Shown here in pieces: positions 16,159-25,048 of a stretch of 42,194 bases of DNA. The position numbers were made by a program, and so were the translations under genes. The notes under the pieces are model-generated. The model saw nothing but the letters and a program-made list of their open reading frames with translations, searched no databases and had not been told where the DNA came from. The stretch's first letter is position 1, and every line of letters begins with the position of its first letter. Origin of the DNA: Syntrophobacter sp. SbD1 (lineage in GTDB: Bacteria > Desulfobacterota > Syntrophobacteria > Syntrophobacterales > Syntrophobacteraceae); NCBI GenBank assembly GCA_900290365.1, contig OMOE01000145.1:1-42194 (forward strand), written 5' to 3'.

Positions 16159-16833
16159 TTACTTTGCCCCTGCCTTAATAAGCAGTTCTTTCACCTCCTG
16201 GTGGCCCTTCTCGGAGGCCCAGATCAACGCGGTTTTGCCGCCATTGTCCTTGACATTTACCTCCGCACCCTCACCGAGCAGCTCCTGTACGACCTCGCGG
16301 TGGCCATTCAGGGAAGCCCAGATCAACGCGGTTTTACCGACATTGTCCTGGGCATTGAGCTCCGCCCCCTTACTAAGCAGCTCCTGCACGATCTCCCTGT
16401 GCCCATTCTGGGAGGCACTTATCAACGCGGTCCAGCCTTCTTTTTCCTGGGCATTGACCTCCGCGCCCTTGTTAAGCATCTCCTGCACGACCTCGCGGTG
16501 GCCATTCAGGGAGGCCCACATCAACGCGGTCCAGCCATAATTGTCCTGGGCATTGACCTCCGCACCCCTACTAAGCAGCTCCCGCACGACCTCCAGGTGG
16601 CCCTTCATGGAAGCATATAACAACGCGGTTCTGCCGCTATTGCTTTTGGCATTGACATCCGCACCCTCGGCGACAAGGCGTTTGACCTCAGGCTGATCGC
16701 CACGCCCTGCTGCTTTAACTAAATCCTCATTTACTCCAGCGATGGCAGCGGTCGCCAAAAGCGCCACGACCGGCATCAACAACGCCATCACTCTCAACTT
16801 ACAGACTGCCGGCCAGCTTGTTCTGAAAGCCAT
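16159..16833 (-). CDS. Exported ankyrin-repeat protein
   Basis: The protein starts with a basic N-terminus and a hydrophobic signal segment (LRVMALLMPVVALLATAAIAG), so it is probably periplasmic. It then has six ankyrin units of 33 residues; units 2-6 follow the pattern 'xGxTALxxASxxGHxEVVxELLxxGAEVNAQ', and the first and last are caps. At the DNA level the units are about 99 bases and very similar, so recombination could change copy number. Ankyrin repeats mediate protein-protein contacts; the partner is unknown. The ATG at 16833 is chosen for the signal peptide, although AAGGAG lies too close to it; an upstream TTG at 16896 is an alternative with a longer N-terminus. Confidence 0.85.
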   Translation of the reverse strand: MAFRTSWPAVCKLRVMALLMPVVALLATAAIAGVNEDLVKAAGRGDQPEVKRLVAEGADVNAKSNSGRTALLYASMKGHLEVVRELLSRGAEVNAQDNYGWTALMWASLNGHREVVQEMLNKGAEVNAQEKEGWTALISASQNGHREIVQELLSKGAELNAQDNVGKTALIWASLNGHREVVQELLGEGAEVNVKDNGGKTALIWASEKGHQEVKELLIKAGAK

Positions 16834-17167
16834 CTCCTTTTTGCCCTTTTCTATCCAGAGGAATAAGAATGTTGGACTACTACACTGTTTTGCCAACTGA
16901 GTAATATAACATCAGTCTATGGAATTGTTGAGCTGCCGGTTGAATGAATCATACAAGGTGTTGTGGCGAGGCATCGACATGTCGCCGACATGATACGCAT
17001 TAACACCCGTATTCAGAACGCACGGCAGACTGGGAGGATCGATTCTCTCTTTTAACCGGCAAAAACCAAAACGGCTTTTCATGGTTGGCGCTGAATCCCC
17101 CAGGTCGAAAACCCTATCGCTCTTCGCAGTCTACTCAACTATTTTTGTTGTCGTTGAAGTCAAGGTC
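16834..17167. other. Intergenic stretch upstream of the ankyrin gene
   Basis: Between the ankyrin start and the end of the propeller gene there are 334 bases with no supported gene. A small palindromic patch (ATCGACATGTCG, about 16973-16984) is present. The TCAAC/GTTGA pair near 17130-17157 could be a weak terminator for the propeller gene, but it lacks a T-run on the minus strand. Confidence 0.35.
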
Positions 17168-19132
17168 TTAAAGCCCTCCGTCGGTACTCTTGAATACTCC
17201 TCCGCCATCAGTTCCAGCATAGATGGTCTGGGGAACTGCAGGGTCGACGGCAATAGAAAGAATCTTAGTGTCTGTCAGGCCCGAGTTGACCGCAGCCCAG
17301 CTTACAGCCCCGTCGGTGCTCTTGAATACGCCCCAACCTTCAGTTCCGGCATAGATAGTCTGCGGTGTTACAGGGTTTACGGCAAGAGAATGGACACCAG
17401 TGTTTGGCAGGCCCGAGTTGACCGCAGTCCAGCTTGTACCGCCGTTGGTGCTCTTGAACACGCCTCCATAAGTTCCAACATATACGGTCTGTGGAGTTGC
17501 AGGGTTTACAGCAAGAGAATGGATACCAGTGTTTGGCAGACCCGAGCTGACCGCAGCCCAGCTGGTACCGCCGTCGGTGCTCTTGAATACGCCGTCCCCC
17601 CACCAAGTGCCGGCATAGATGGTCAGCGGAGTTACAGGGTTTACGGCAAGAGAAACGACCACGTGGTTTGTCAGGCCCGAGTTGACCGCAGTCCAGCTTT
17701 TACCGCAATTGGTGCTCTTGAACACGCCGCCGGACTCAGTTCCGGCATAGATGGTCTGCGGCGTTACAGGGTTTACGGCAAGAGAACTGATATAAAAGTT
17801 TGTCAGGCCCGAGTTGACCTCTGTCCAGCTTGTACCGCCGTCGGTGCTCTTGAATACTCCGCCGCCTTGAGTTCCCGCATAGATGGTCCGCGGAGTCGCA
17901 GGGTCGACGGCAAGAGAAACAATCACGTGGTTTGTCAGGCCCGAGTTGACCTCTGTCCAGCTTGTACCGCCGTCGGTGCTCTTGAATACTCCACGATAAG
18001 TTCCGGTATATACGGTCTGCGGAGTTACAGGGTCGACAGCAAGGGACCTGATACCAGTGTTTGTCAAGCCAGAGTTGACCGCAGTCCAGTTTGCAGCCCC
18101 GTTGTTGCTTTTGAATACGCCGTCCCCGTCAGTTCCGGCATAGATATTCTGGGGTGTTGCAGAGTTTACGGCGAGAAAAAAGATATCAGCGTCTGTCAGG
18201 CCGGATTTGACCGCAGTCCAGCTTCTGGCGCTGTTAGTGCTCTTGAATACCCCCCGCGAAGTTCCGGCATAGATGGTCTGGGGAACTGCGGGGTCAACGG
18301 CAAGAGAATTCACAACAGAATCGATGTCTTGATTTGTTAGGCCGGAGTTTACCGCACTCCAGTTTGCACCGCCGTTAGTGCTCTTGAATACTCCGTCCTT
18401 AGTTCCTGCATAGATGGTCTGCGACGCTATAGGATTTACGGCAAGAGAAAGGACACAAGTGTTTGTCAAGCCCGAGTTGACCGCAGTCCAGCTTGTACCG
18501 CCGTCGGTGCTCTTGAAAAGGCCACCGTACGAAGTGCCGGCATAGATCGTCTGCGGAACTGTAGGGTCGACGGCAAGAGAAAGGATGCAAGTGTTTGTCA
18601 GGCCAGAGTTGACCGCAGTCCAGCTTGTACCGCCGTCGGTGCTCTTGAATAGGCCACCGTACGAAGTGCCGGCATAGATCGTCTGCGGAGTTACAGGGTT
18701 TACGACAAGAGAACTGATATAAACGTTTGTCAGGCCAGAGTTGACCGCGGTCCAGCTTGCACCGCCGTTGTTACTCTTGAATACGCCGCTGCCTCGAGTT
18801 CCGGCATAGATGGTCTGCAGATTCGCGGGGTCGACGGCAAGAGAAACAATCTGGTGGTTCGTTAGGCCAGAGTTGACCGCGGTCCAGCTTGAAGCCCCGT
18901 CGGTGCTCTTGAATACACCGCCGTCATCAGTGCCGGCATAGATTGTCGGCAGAGTATCGGGGGCGACGGCAAGAGAAAGGATTTTACCACCACCCGGGCC
19001 AATGCTTGTCCAGTCTGCGTAAGAAACAGCCGCCAGGAAGATACAAGCCAGGTTGAAGAACAGTATAATAGACTCGATAGAACTTGGGCATTTTCTTCTG
19101 CTCTCCGGGGTCCTCAACATCGCCTTGTCCAT
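17168..19132 (-). CDS. Exported BNR/sortilin-type beta-propeller repeat protein, 14 blades
   Basis: A 654-residue protein with a long signal peptide (hydrophobic stretch 'IILFFNLACIFLAAVSYA', cleavage about residue 40). The rest is 14 tandem units of about 44 residues with the core 'TIYAGT..GGVFKSTDGGTSW.AVNSGLTN..I.SLAV.P'. The 'S-T-D-G-G-x-x-W' element is an Asp-box, typical of BNR/sortilin/photosystem-assembly propellers. Fourteen units fit two seven-bladed propellers. The first unit supplies 'DWTSIGPGGG' and the last ends 'GVFKSTDGGL', which is the pattern expected for velcro closure of a ring, so the abrupt C-terminus need not be a truncation. GGAGAG lies four bases before ATG 19132. Ligand and function are unknown; the protein is likely secreted or surface-exposed. 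Confidence 0.88.
   Translation of the reverse strand: MDKAMLRTPESRRKCPSSIESIILFFNLACIFLAAVSYADWTSIGPGGGKILSLAVAPDTLPTIYAGTDDGGVFKSTDGASSWTAVNSGLTNHQIVSLAVDPANLQTIYAGTRGSGVFKSNNGGASWTAVNSGLTNVYISSLVVNPVTPQTIYAGTSYGGLFKSTDGGTSWTAVNSGLTNTCILSLAVDPTVPQTIYAGTSYGGLFKSTDGGTSWTAVNSGLTNTCVLSLAVNPIASQTIYAGTKDGVFKSTNGGANWSAVNSGLTNQDIDSVVNSLAVDPAVPQTIYAGTSRGVFKSTNSARSWTAVKSGLTDADIFFLAVNSATPQNIYAGTDGDGVFKSNNGAANWTAVNSGLTNTGIRSLAVDPVTPQTVYTGTYRGVFKSTDGGTSWTEVNSGLTNHVIVSLAVDPATPRTIYAGTQGGGVFKSTDGGTSWTEVNSGLTNFYISSLAVNPVTPQTIYAGTESGGVFKSTNCGKSWTAVNSGLTNHVVVSLAVNPVTPLTIYAGTWWGDGVFKSTDGGTSWAAVSSGLPNTGIHSLAVNPATPQTVYVGTYGGVFKSTNGGTSWTAVNSGLPNTGVHSLAVNPVTPQTIYAGTEGWGVFKSTDGAVSWAAVNSGLTDTKILSIAVDPAVPQTIYAGTDGGGVFKSTDGGL
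17190..18960. repeat. Tandem DNA repeat array (~132 bp unit) inside the propeller gene
   Basis: The propeller blades are encoded by about 14 imperfect direct repeats of 130-135 bases. The copies at about 18475-18560 and 18607-18692 differ at only a few positions over about 85 bases (both encode 'SYGGLFKSTDGGTSW'), which points to a recent duplication. Such arrays can expand or collapse by recombination and can be mis-assembled from short reads. Confidence 0.85.
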
Positions 19133-19411
19133 GATGCTCTCCAAATTTAGGGTGTTTAGGTGGGAAAAGGGCACTGCATTTAAGGAGGATATCCGCCCTT
19201 TTTTTATGAGAACGAAACGAGGTAATCCCAAAAAAATGATTGGTGTCATTGAAGGGAACCGACTTAGGCAGCAGTTAGAGGCCGAATCATAATTACTAAA
19301 GTTTTCGCACACTCCCAGACATGAAATGGAGTGCTCAACGTACTGGGACAAATTTTGATGATGAGCACGTGCCTTTCTATGTCCCAATTGTAAAGCATTC
19401 GTGCGTGAATA

Positions 19412-20647
19412 TTACCAGCGTTCACCGTACAACCTTAGATGCGGCATCCTCCATAGGATCACATAGTACAGAAAGAATAAGGCGCAAATCTTCCACTGAT
19501 ACTTGGACATGGCGGGAATTTCCTTGTACGCGACGAGACCAAAGTTCTCCAGAGTAGACAGAAAAATAAAGGTGTGCATCGAAATGATATAAATCCATCT
19601 ACCCCAGTCTTGACAACAGAAAAGTATAAGTGGTGCCAGCAGTGAGCCGATTGTAGACAGGAAAAGAAGAGGTTCATTTGTTCTCAGGGTCCTGAAAAAC
19701 TTCAAATGAGTCGAGTGTAGTAACAAAAGGATTATGGGCAGGAATGCCAGGCAGAAATCCACCAGGAAAGGACCGGTGAATAGATTCCAGCTGGCCGCCT
19801 TGTGCGAGGTTTCGGTGAGATAGGTTCCCAGTCCCTTGTTGAGATAATCCAGAGCGGGCCCAGTCCCAATGTTTGGGAAATAGGGGCTCCATGATTTGAC
19901 TATCCCGGAGGGATCATAATGAGGATTGATACTGAAGAAAATAACACTCCCGAGAGCAACAACATAAAATAAAAGAGCACAAAGCACCGTTACGCGAAGG
20001 TGCTTCTTCTCCTCTCGCATGGAAAGCACAAGGAGGCAAGCTGCAAGTGGTGCAAATAATACGGCGGCATCGTTAATGAGAGTTGCGATCGTATACAGCA
20101 CCAGAAATGAACAAACCTTTACCCTGTAGTCTGAGTACTTTATGTAGGTTAAAATTACAAGGGTAAATGCCAGGAAGGAAAAAATCTCCTTTCGTGCAAA
20201 TACGGCAGGTTCATACACCGGGAATAAGAAACCGCTGGGGGAAAATACGAAAAACGCAAAAACAACTAACGGAATGTCGCTCAAGAGCTTCAAGGCAAAA
20301 TATGTAAATAGACAATAACAGAAAAAGACTATGATACTGGCTGCTACCACACCGGGGATGACGGGCTGAAGCTGAAATAGAATTTCACCCAAAAGGCCTC
20401 GCCTCACAAAGCCTCCCTGATAATTAATGAGGAATTCGGCCCAAGTCCATTTAATAGGAACCTCATGTATAGGATAAATGATTGTTATTAGTGTCATCAG
20501 AGCATAGATGGGTGTGAATAGATAAAAGCATCCACGTATCAGGGATTCGCGGAAGTTCTGATATTTATATTGCTCAAGGCTGCCGCTAAAGACTGCTGCC
20601 CTACCTTTCAGTATGCACTTTAAAGTACTGTTAAAAAAAGCAATCAT
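19412..20647 (-). CDS. Polytopic membrane protein of unknown function
   Basis: A 411-residue protein with about ten hydrophobic segments. The most distinctive element is 'FLINYQGGFVRRGLLGEIL' near residue 90, after the first membrane segment, followed by 'EPAVFARKEIFSF'. I recall the 'NY.GGFVRRGL.GE' motif in uncharacterised multi-spanning proteins, some near polysaccharide genes, but cannot name the family. The size and the polar loops could suit a polymerase or a GT-C-type enzyme; that is speculation. GAGG lies five bases before ATG 20647; a GTG six bases upstream is an alternative. The neighbours on the same strand are an ABC exporter and two glycosyltransferases. Confidence 0.75.
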   Translation of the reverse strand: MIAFFNSTLKCILKGRAAVFSGSLEQYKYQNFRESLIRGCFYLFTPIYALMTLITIIYPIHEVPIKWTWAEFLINYQGGFVRRGLLGEILFQLQPVIPGVVAASIIVFFCYCLFTYFALKLLSDIPLVVFAFFVFSPSGFLFPVYEPAVFARKEIFSFLAFTLVILTYIKYSDYRVKVCSFLVLYTIATLINDAAVLFAPLAACLLVLSMREEKKHLRVTVLCALLFYVVALGSVIFFSINPHYDPSGIVKSWSPYFPNIGTGPALDYLNKGLGTYLTETSHKAASWNLFTGPFLVDFCLAFLPIILLLLHSTHLKFFRTLRTNEPLLFLSTIGSLLAPLILFCCQDWGRWIYIISMHTFIFLSTLENFGLVAYKEIPAMSKYQWKICALFFLYYVILWRMPHLRLYGERW

Positions 20648-21033
20648 AATCACCTCGTAGGAATGAATAACATTTCAGCTTGGGCACAAATGGCTGCTGA
20701 TACGATCTTCATGCCCCCCAGGAGCCAGTCGGAGTGATAATAAGTTGAGGCCACTTCCCACTTTTGGCTTATCTAAGCCACTCAAAAGTATCTGCCGGGG
20801 CGGGGGAAAGAATCTCTCGTGTGCACTGGCTCCCACTTTTCCAGGAAAATTTCGTTAAAATGTCTTTATCCCGACACGCTCCCAGGCTGACTAATCTCCG
20901 ACAAAATAGCTGATCCTACATCCGCAATTCGCCACTTGCTGTGCCTGTGTCTGATACGCCCATCATATCCACTGAAACCCGGATAAACAAATTGCGTGAT
21001 TAAAACTCTGCCAGGAACTGGTCATGCGGCTTC
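20648..21033. other. Intergenic stretch with inverted repeats, possible IS relic
   Basis: This 386-base region has no supported gene. GGAGCCAGT at 20721-20729 recurs inverted at about 20824-20832, and a bulged hairpin (ACTTTTG.../...CAAAAGT) lies between, at 20760-20789. The phrase CCCACTTTT occurs at about 20757 and again at about 20831. The arrangement suggests the end of an insertion sequence or a remnant, but no transposase is visible. Confidence 0.4.
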
Positions 21034-22917
21034 TCAACCTTGCACTTGGGGGCCCCTCCCCATCCCTGAGGTCATTTTCACCTGTATCTCCTCTTGAGCC
21101 GCGGAAGCCGCCTTCTCCAGGGATAACCTAAAGGCAGGTTGGCGTTCCTTGAGATCGGAGGCCGTGCCCACATCAACGATTCGCCCATGCTCCATGAATA
21201 CCACCTCGTCGAAGCGCGAGAGCAGATGGGGTCGGTGCACGGAGGAAACCACGCAGGCATTCCGATACAGCCGAAAGATATGCTCATACACCGCAGCCTC
21301 TGTTAAGGCGTCCAGATTGGAAGTAGGCTCATCTAGAAAAAGCACGGACGAATCCCGGGCTGCGATCAGACCACGCGCCAGTGCGATCCGCTGTTTTTGG
21401 CCGCTGGAGAAGTTGGCGCCGCGCTCGACGATGACAGTGTCCAGCCCCTCAGGGAGCATTTGTATCAAAGATTTCAGGCGGGCAGCCTCGATGGCCGCGT
21501 CCAGGGCCGTCGGCGGGCAGTCGACGCCCATGGTCAAGTTTTGCCGGAGCGTGTCTTCGAAAAGCTCGGCGTCTTGGGGAATCAGGGTGGCTATGTCGTG
21601 GAGATCATGCAGGTCATCGATGGGCTGGCCATCGATGCGGATATTGATGTGTTGCGGCCGGTATAGACCGGCCAGGGTTCGCATCAATGTACTCTTTCCC
21701 GAACCGCTTTCTCCCACCAGAGCAAGGCGTGCCCCCCTCTTGAACCGCAGATGAACATCGTCTAAGGCCGGACCTTCAGAACGGCTGTGCAGGTGCGTGA
21801 AAGTCAGGTCTGCAAGCTCAATCGTGCTCGAGTGCTTGAGCAGGTCACTCACTTCCGGGAGCGTGGGTGCCAAGCGGGAAGTGTCGATAGGGGCCTCCTT
21901 AATTGGCCCGGCACTGGCAAAGTCGGCCTGGTGCCGGGCGAACATCTGGTAAAAGGAGGCAATGGCAGTGATGACGTCGCCTGCCTGCTGAGTGTACTGG
22001 TACACCATGAAGACACCACCGACCATGAGCGGTTTGGCCGCCCCCCCGGCTCCGCGCCGGGCCAGCCAGGCGTAGAGCGCGACCAGAGAGCACCACAGAG
22101 CGGCGTTCAGGAGACCCACTGCGCACCATTTTCCTTCAGTCAGCACGATGGAACGCTTCATCGGCACAAACACCATCGCCAGCCGCGCACCCAGCAGTCT
22201 TCTGGTAGCCTCCTCCAGACGCAGGGCGAAGACGGAAAGGATATTGCCCATGGCATCCACCAGCGCGGCCTGATAGCGTCGTTCCGCGGCATTCTCGATC
22301 ACCGCCAGGCGCATCATGCCCCGATCGATCTGAACGATCACGAAGACAAGGAACGCATACCCGATGAGGGCGGCGATCCCTGTCACCCTGGAGAGGAGAA
22401 ACAGGGCGATGATAGGACCGATGAGGTTCACGACGTTCTGCACATACATGAACTGGGTCTGGGCGAAGTCAAACAGGGCTCGGGTGCTCTGCTCGACGCG
22501 ATGTGTCGTCTCGCCCGAATGGTTTTCCTCGTGCCAGGCGAGGGACAACCTAAAAAGCTTGCCCGTGAGTTCATCGGCGAGCCTCTCCCGGATGTGCATG
22601 GCAAGCTTGCGCTCAATGATTCGCCCCGGACCGTGCAGCGCCCAGCTCAGGACGTGAGCGCAAAACACGGCGATGAGATAAAAACTGGCGTCGCGTAGGC
22701 AATTCGGCCCCGCCATCTGAATCACATTAATGGCCTGCGCCGCCAGGTAAGGCAGGGAGAGCCTCACACTCTGGCCAGCCACCAGCAGAGCCAAGGCCAG
22801 AAAAATTACTCCTCGCCTCCCGGCCGCCAAACGCCAGAGCTCGCGATAAAGGTCTATCGCCAAGCCAATGCGCGCGCTCCGCGGCCCATCCGCCGACGAC
22901 GAGAAATCAGTAGCCAT
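21034..22917 (-). CDS. ABC exporter half-transporter (fused permease and ATPase)
   Basis: A 627-residue type-IV ABC exporter half. The N-terminal ~330 residues carry six predicted membrane helices with the intracellular coupling-helix region near 'RERLADELTGKLFRLSL.WHEENHSGE'. The C-terminal ATPase has Walker A at residues 402-409 (GESGSGKS), a Q-loop in 'LIPQDAELF', a variant signature SSGQKQ (LSGGQ in most), Walker B 'VLFLDEPTSNLD' and the H-loop histidine in 'SSVHRPH'. It would act as a homodimer or heterodimer with another half; no partner half-transporter is adjacent. The substrate is unknown; the company of glycosyltransferases suggests a lipid-linked or surface glycan, without proof. 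The GC is higher than in the next two genes. Confidence 0.88.
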   Translation of the reverse strand: MATDFSSSADGPRSARIGLAIDLYRELWRLAAGRRGVIFLALALLVAGQSVRLSLPYLAAQAINVIQMAGPNCLRDASFYLIAVFCAHVLSWALHGPGRIIERKLAMHIRERLADELTGKLFRLSLAWHEENHSGETTHRVEQSTRALFDFAQTQFMYVQNVVNLIGPIIALFLLSRVTGIAALIGYAFLVFVIVQIDRGMMRLAVIENAAERRYQAALVDAMGNILSVFALRLEEATRRLLGARLAMVFVPMKRSIVLTEGKWCAVGLLNAALWCSLVALYAWLARRGAGGAAKPLMVGGVFMVYQYTQQAGDVITAIASFYQMFARHQADFASAGPIKEAPIDTSRLAPTLPEVSDLLKHSSTIELADLTFTHLHSRSEGPALDDVHLRFKRGARLALVGESGSGKSTLMRTLAGLYRPQHINIRIDGQPIDDLHDLHDIATLIPQDAELFEDTLRQNLTMGVDCPPTALDAAIEAARLKSLIQMLPEGLDTVIVERGANFSSGQKQRIALARGLIAARDSSVLFLDEPTSNLDALTEAAVYEHIFRLYRNACVVSSVHRPHLLSRFDEVVFMEHGRIVDVGTASDLKERQPAFRLSLEKAASAAQEEIQVKMTSGMGRGPQVQG

Positions 22918-23023
22918 TGCGGGACTCCAAAACTCATTATGGCTGGAGCAAAACGGGCATCAGCATATGCCATGCCCGTGCTCTTCGATTCCCGGTTATC
23001 CACATGTTAACTACAGGCATACC

Positions 23024-24940
23024 TTATAATGCGCTCGACCCATTCCCCTTGCATGTCAGAGCCCAGAGGATTTTCTGATAGATATGGGTGTTCGCCAATT
23101 CGTCGAGAAACCGCTGGGGTTGAAGCCTCTCTCTGATCGGATTGGCAGTCATATGTTTATGCGCCGCTAAAACCGCGTTGCTGTCCTGCAGCTTCCTCGA
23201 TGCCTCTTCAAGAGATTCGAAATACAAGGGGTAATCTTCCCCCAGGTACTCCTTTACGCCGGGCAGCGGATTGATCAATAATGGAGTACATCGTGCAATA
23301 CATTCGATAATAGTAGTGGCCGCGGATGCATCAAGAAGGTCCAGAAACACGACCGATTTTGACAATAAATCGTCATAATCCGAATTCGACAGCCTGGTAA
23401 TAATTTCAACCTCCTCGAGATCTCTAGCCGGCCATGACACCGAAGCCGCCTCTTCCTTTTCATACACCCTGATATGATCCATCCCCCTGGAGTTTGGGTC
23501 ATCCACTAGAAGCGGACGCACTTTTCGATGCCCTTTCGCTTCCAGCATTCTGAAGGAACTATATCGACGCAGCCAGAACCCTATCATGGTTACGATTTTA
23601 ATATCCTGAGACTCATATTTTTCAAATGAAAACAAGTTATCCGGCATCAGAGCAGCGTATCGCAGGACATCGCAATCAATTTTCCATTCGTTTCTGACCC
23701 ATTCCGCAAGATAGTCGGTTAAGGCGAACAGTCCAAGGCAATTCTCCAAGCTTTTGGACCATTCCGGAATTTTATTCAAGCCCTGGATCCTATGTTTGGC
23801 AATCGATGCCCAATTTGGGATGTTTGGCGGATGGTGAATAAAACCTACCCAAGGTTCACAATATGGAATCTTGCCCTTTTCACGGCTCTTATCCAAATCC
23901 CAGAGAAATGTCTGCTCGATGAAGCCATCGAAAAGAACACCTTCCGGGTTAAAGAGAACCGAAAGGGTTTTCAGTGCGACCTCCCACCCATATTGATGTG
24001 ACCGGATAACAAAGTTATCTCGCATGTTCAACCCAGGGAGGGCAGATGTGCTAAGAATCATTTGCGAATCGAAACATGAAACCTTGCTCGATTCGATCAC
24101 TTGTTGTTTTCTTTCCTTTTCACTTTCGTCTACAAACTTACATGAATTCGCCAATAATCTGTCATATCTTTTATTATTTTGATCCTGTAAGCCGCAAAAA
24201 TGTAGTACATTCCCTTTGTGTATGGATTTTTCGTCCTGATCAAGATACCACAGCCAATGATGCTCAGGAAATTTGAGGAAGTGCAGAGGGACGTTATGGC
24301 GTTGCAACATTAGGCAGAACCACGTTTGTTCAACGGTAGTACCATTTCTATAACAGAGAGGGAATGGCTTTTCAAGTGGCTTGAGAGTATCCTTATACTG
24401 CTTTCGCATTAAATACAAACCTGCGTTCTTGGGCGTTGGCAGATCTATATTATTATGATCCAGCCCCTGTGACTTAATCAGTTCCAACGCTTCGTGTCGA
24501 TAATGGGCAAGCATCCAATAATCATAGTATGGCCCTTCATCCAGGATCGCAACCTTATCATCCGGAACCATTTCAAAAAAATTTATACAATCCGGTGTAA
24601 TAAGAATGTCACCATCTACATACAAAACTGAGTCATATCCGTATTCATCAAATACCTGGCGGACACGAAATTTATTAGCAAATACGTATGGCTGAGATGC
24701 ATAACCTTCCAGGATGACAAGATCGGCATGCACTTTGTCCGCATAATATTTCATTGCTGGCCCGGTAATTGAAAACCATTTGTATGCGGCTTCTCCAGCA
24801 ATCCATGTTACAATCGCACGACTCGATGTACGCCTATGTGAAGTGGGAAGACTTGGAAACGGTGCTATAAAGGAAGTTCTATAAGTAAATTTCCCGCACG
24901 GAGCAGCTGATGATGAAGATATTCCATCTGGCAATGACAT
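23024..24940 (-). CDS. Two-domain glycosyltransferase (GT-A plus GT-B-like)
   Basis: The 638-residue protein has an N-terminal nucleotide-diphospho-sugar transferase fold: 'ADLVILEGY', 'FDEYGYDSVLYVDGDILI' with the metal-binding D109-x-D111, 'PKNAGLYLM' and 'HFCGLQD'. This resembles GT8-like enzymes. The C-terminal ~300 residues look like a GT-B fold: 'WVGFIHHPPNIP', 'LFALTDYLAEWVR', and the C-terminal sugar-nucleotide region 'DASAATTIIECIARCTPLLI' with 'LPGVKEYLG'. A single chain with both folds suggests two sequential transfers. AAGGA lies nine bases before ATG 24940. Its AT-richness compared with the window suggests horizontal acquisition. It probably builds a surface glycan with the GT61 gene upstream. 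Confidence 0.78.
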   Translation of the reverse strand: MSLPDGISSSSAAPCGKFTYRTSFIAPFPSLPTSHRRTSSRAIVTWIAGEAAYKWFSITGPAMKYYADKVHADLVILEGYASQPYVFANKFRVRQVFDEYGYDSVLYVDGDILITPDCINFFEMVPDDKVAILDEGPYYDYWMLAHYRHEALELIKSQGLDHNNIDLPTPKNAGLYLMRKQYKDTLKPLEKPFPLCYRNGTTVEQTWFCLMLQRHNVPLHFLKFPEHHWLWYLDQDEKSIHKGNVLHFCGLQDQNNKRYDRLLANSCKFVDESEKERKQQVIESSKVSCFDSQMILSTSALPGLNMRDNFVIRSHQYGWEVALKTLSVLFNPEGVLFDGFIEQTFLWDLDKSREKGKIPYCEPWVGFIHHPPNIPNWASIAKHRIQGLNKIPEWSKSLENCLGLFALTDYLAEWVRNEWKIDCDVLRYAALMPDNLFSFEKYESQDIKIVTMIGFWLRRYSSFRMLEAKGHRKVRPLLVDDPNSRGMDHIRVYEKEEAASVSWPARDLEEVEIITRLSNSDYDDLLSKSVVFLDLLDASAATTIIECIARCTPLLINPLPGVKEYLGEDYPLYFESLEEASRKLQDSNAVLAAHKHMTANPIRERLQPQRFLDELANTHIYQKILWALTCKGNGSSAL

Positions 24941-24975
24941 ATGATCATATCCTTTCTGAATGTACCTACTTTTCT

Positions 24976-25020
24976 ATTATATTTTATTCACATCGCATAT
25001 CATTGTATTCATATACAATG
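24976..25020 (-). promoter_or_regulatory. Putative promoter and palindrome before the two-domain glycosyltransferase
   Basis: On the minus strand a perfect TATAAT (24976-24981) lies about 36 bases before the ATG. Just upstream is a perfect eight-base palindrome (CATTGTAT, four-base loop, ATACAATG; 25001-25020), which overlaps where a -35 box would be. I see no good -35 sequence. The palindrome could be an operator, or the 3' hairpin of the GT61 gene, though it lacks a T-run. Confidence 0.35.
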
Positions 25021-25048
25021 TATATTCTCAACAATACCACATTAGCAT

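Noticed and set aside
16190..16680. CRISPR-like array of ~99-base repeats
   Set aside because: The repeats are ankyrin codons in one open frame; there are no unique spacers of constant size and no cas genes.
17190..18960. CRISPR or satellite array of ~132-base repeats
   Set aside because: They encode propeller blades in a single reading frame with a signal peptide and ribosome binding site.
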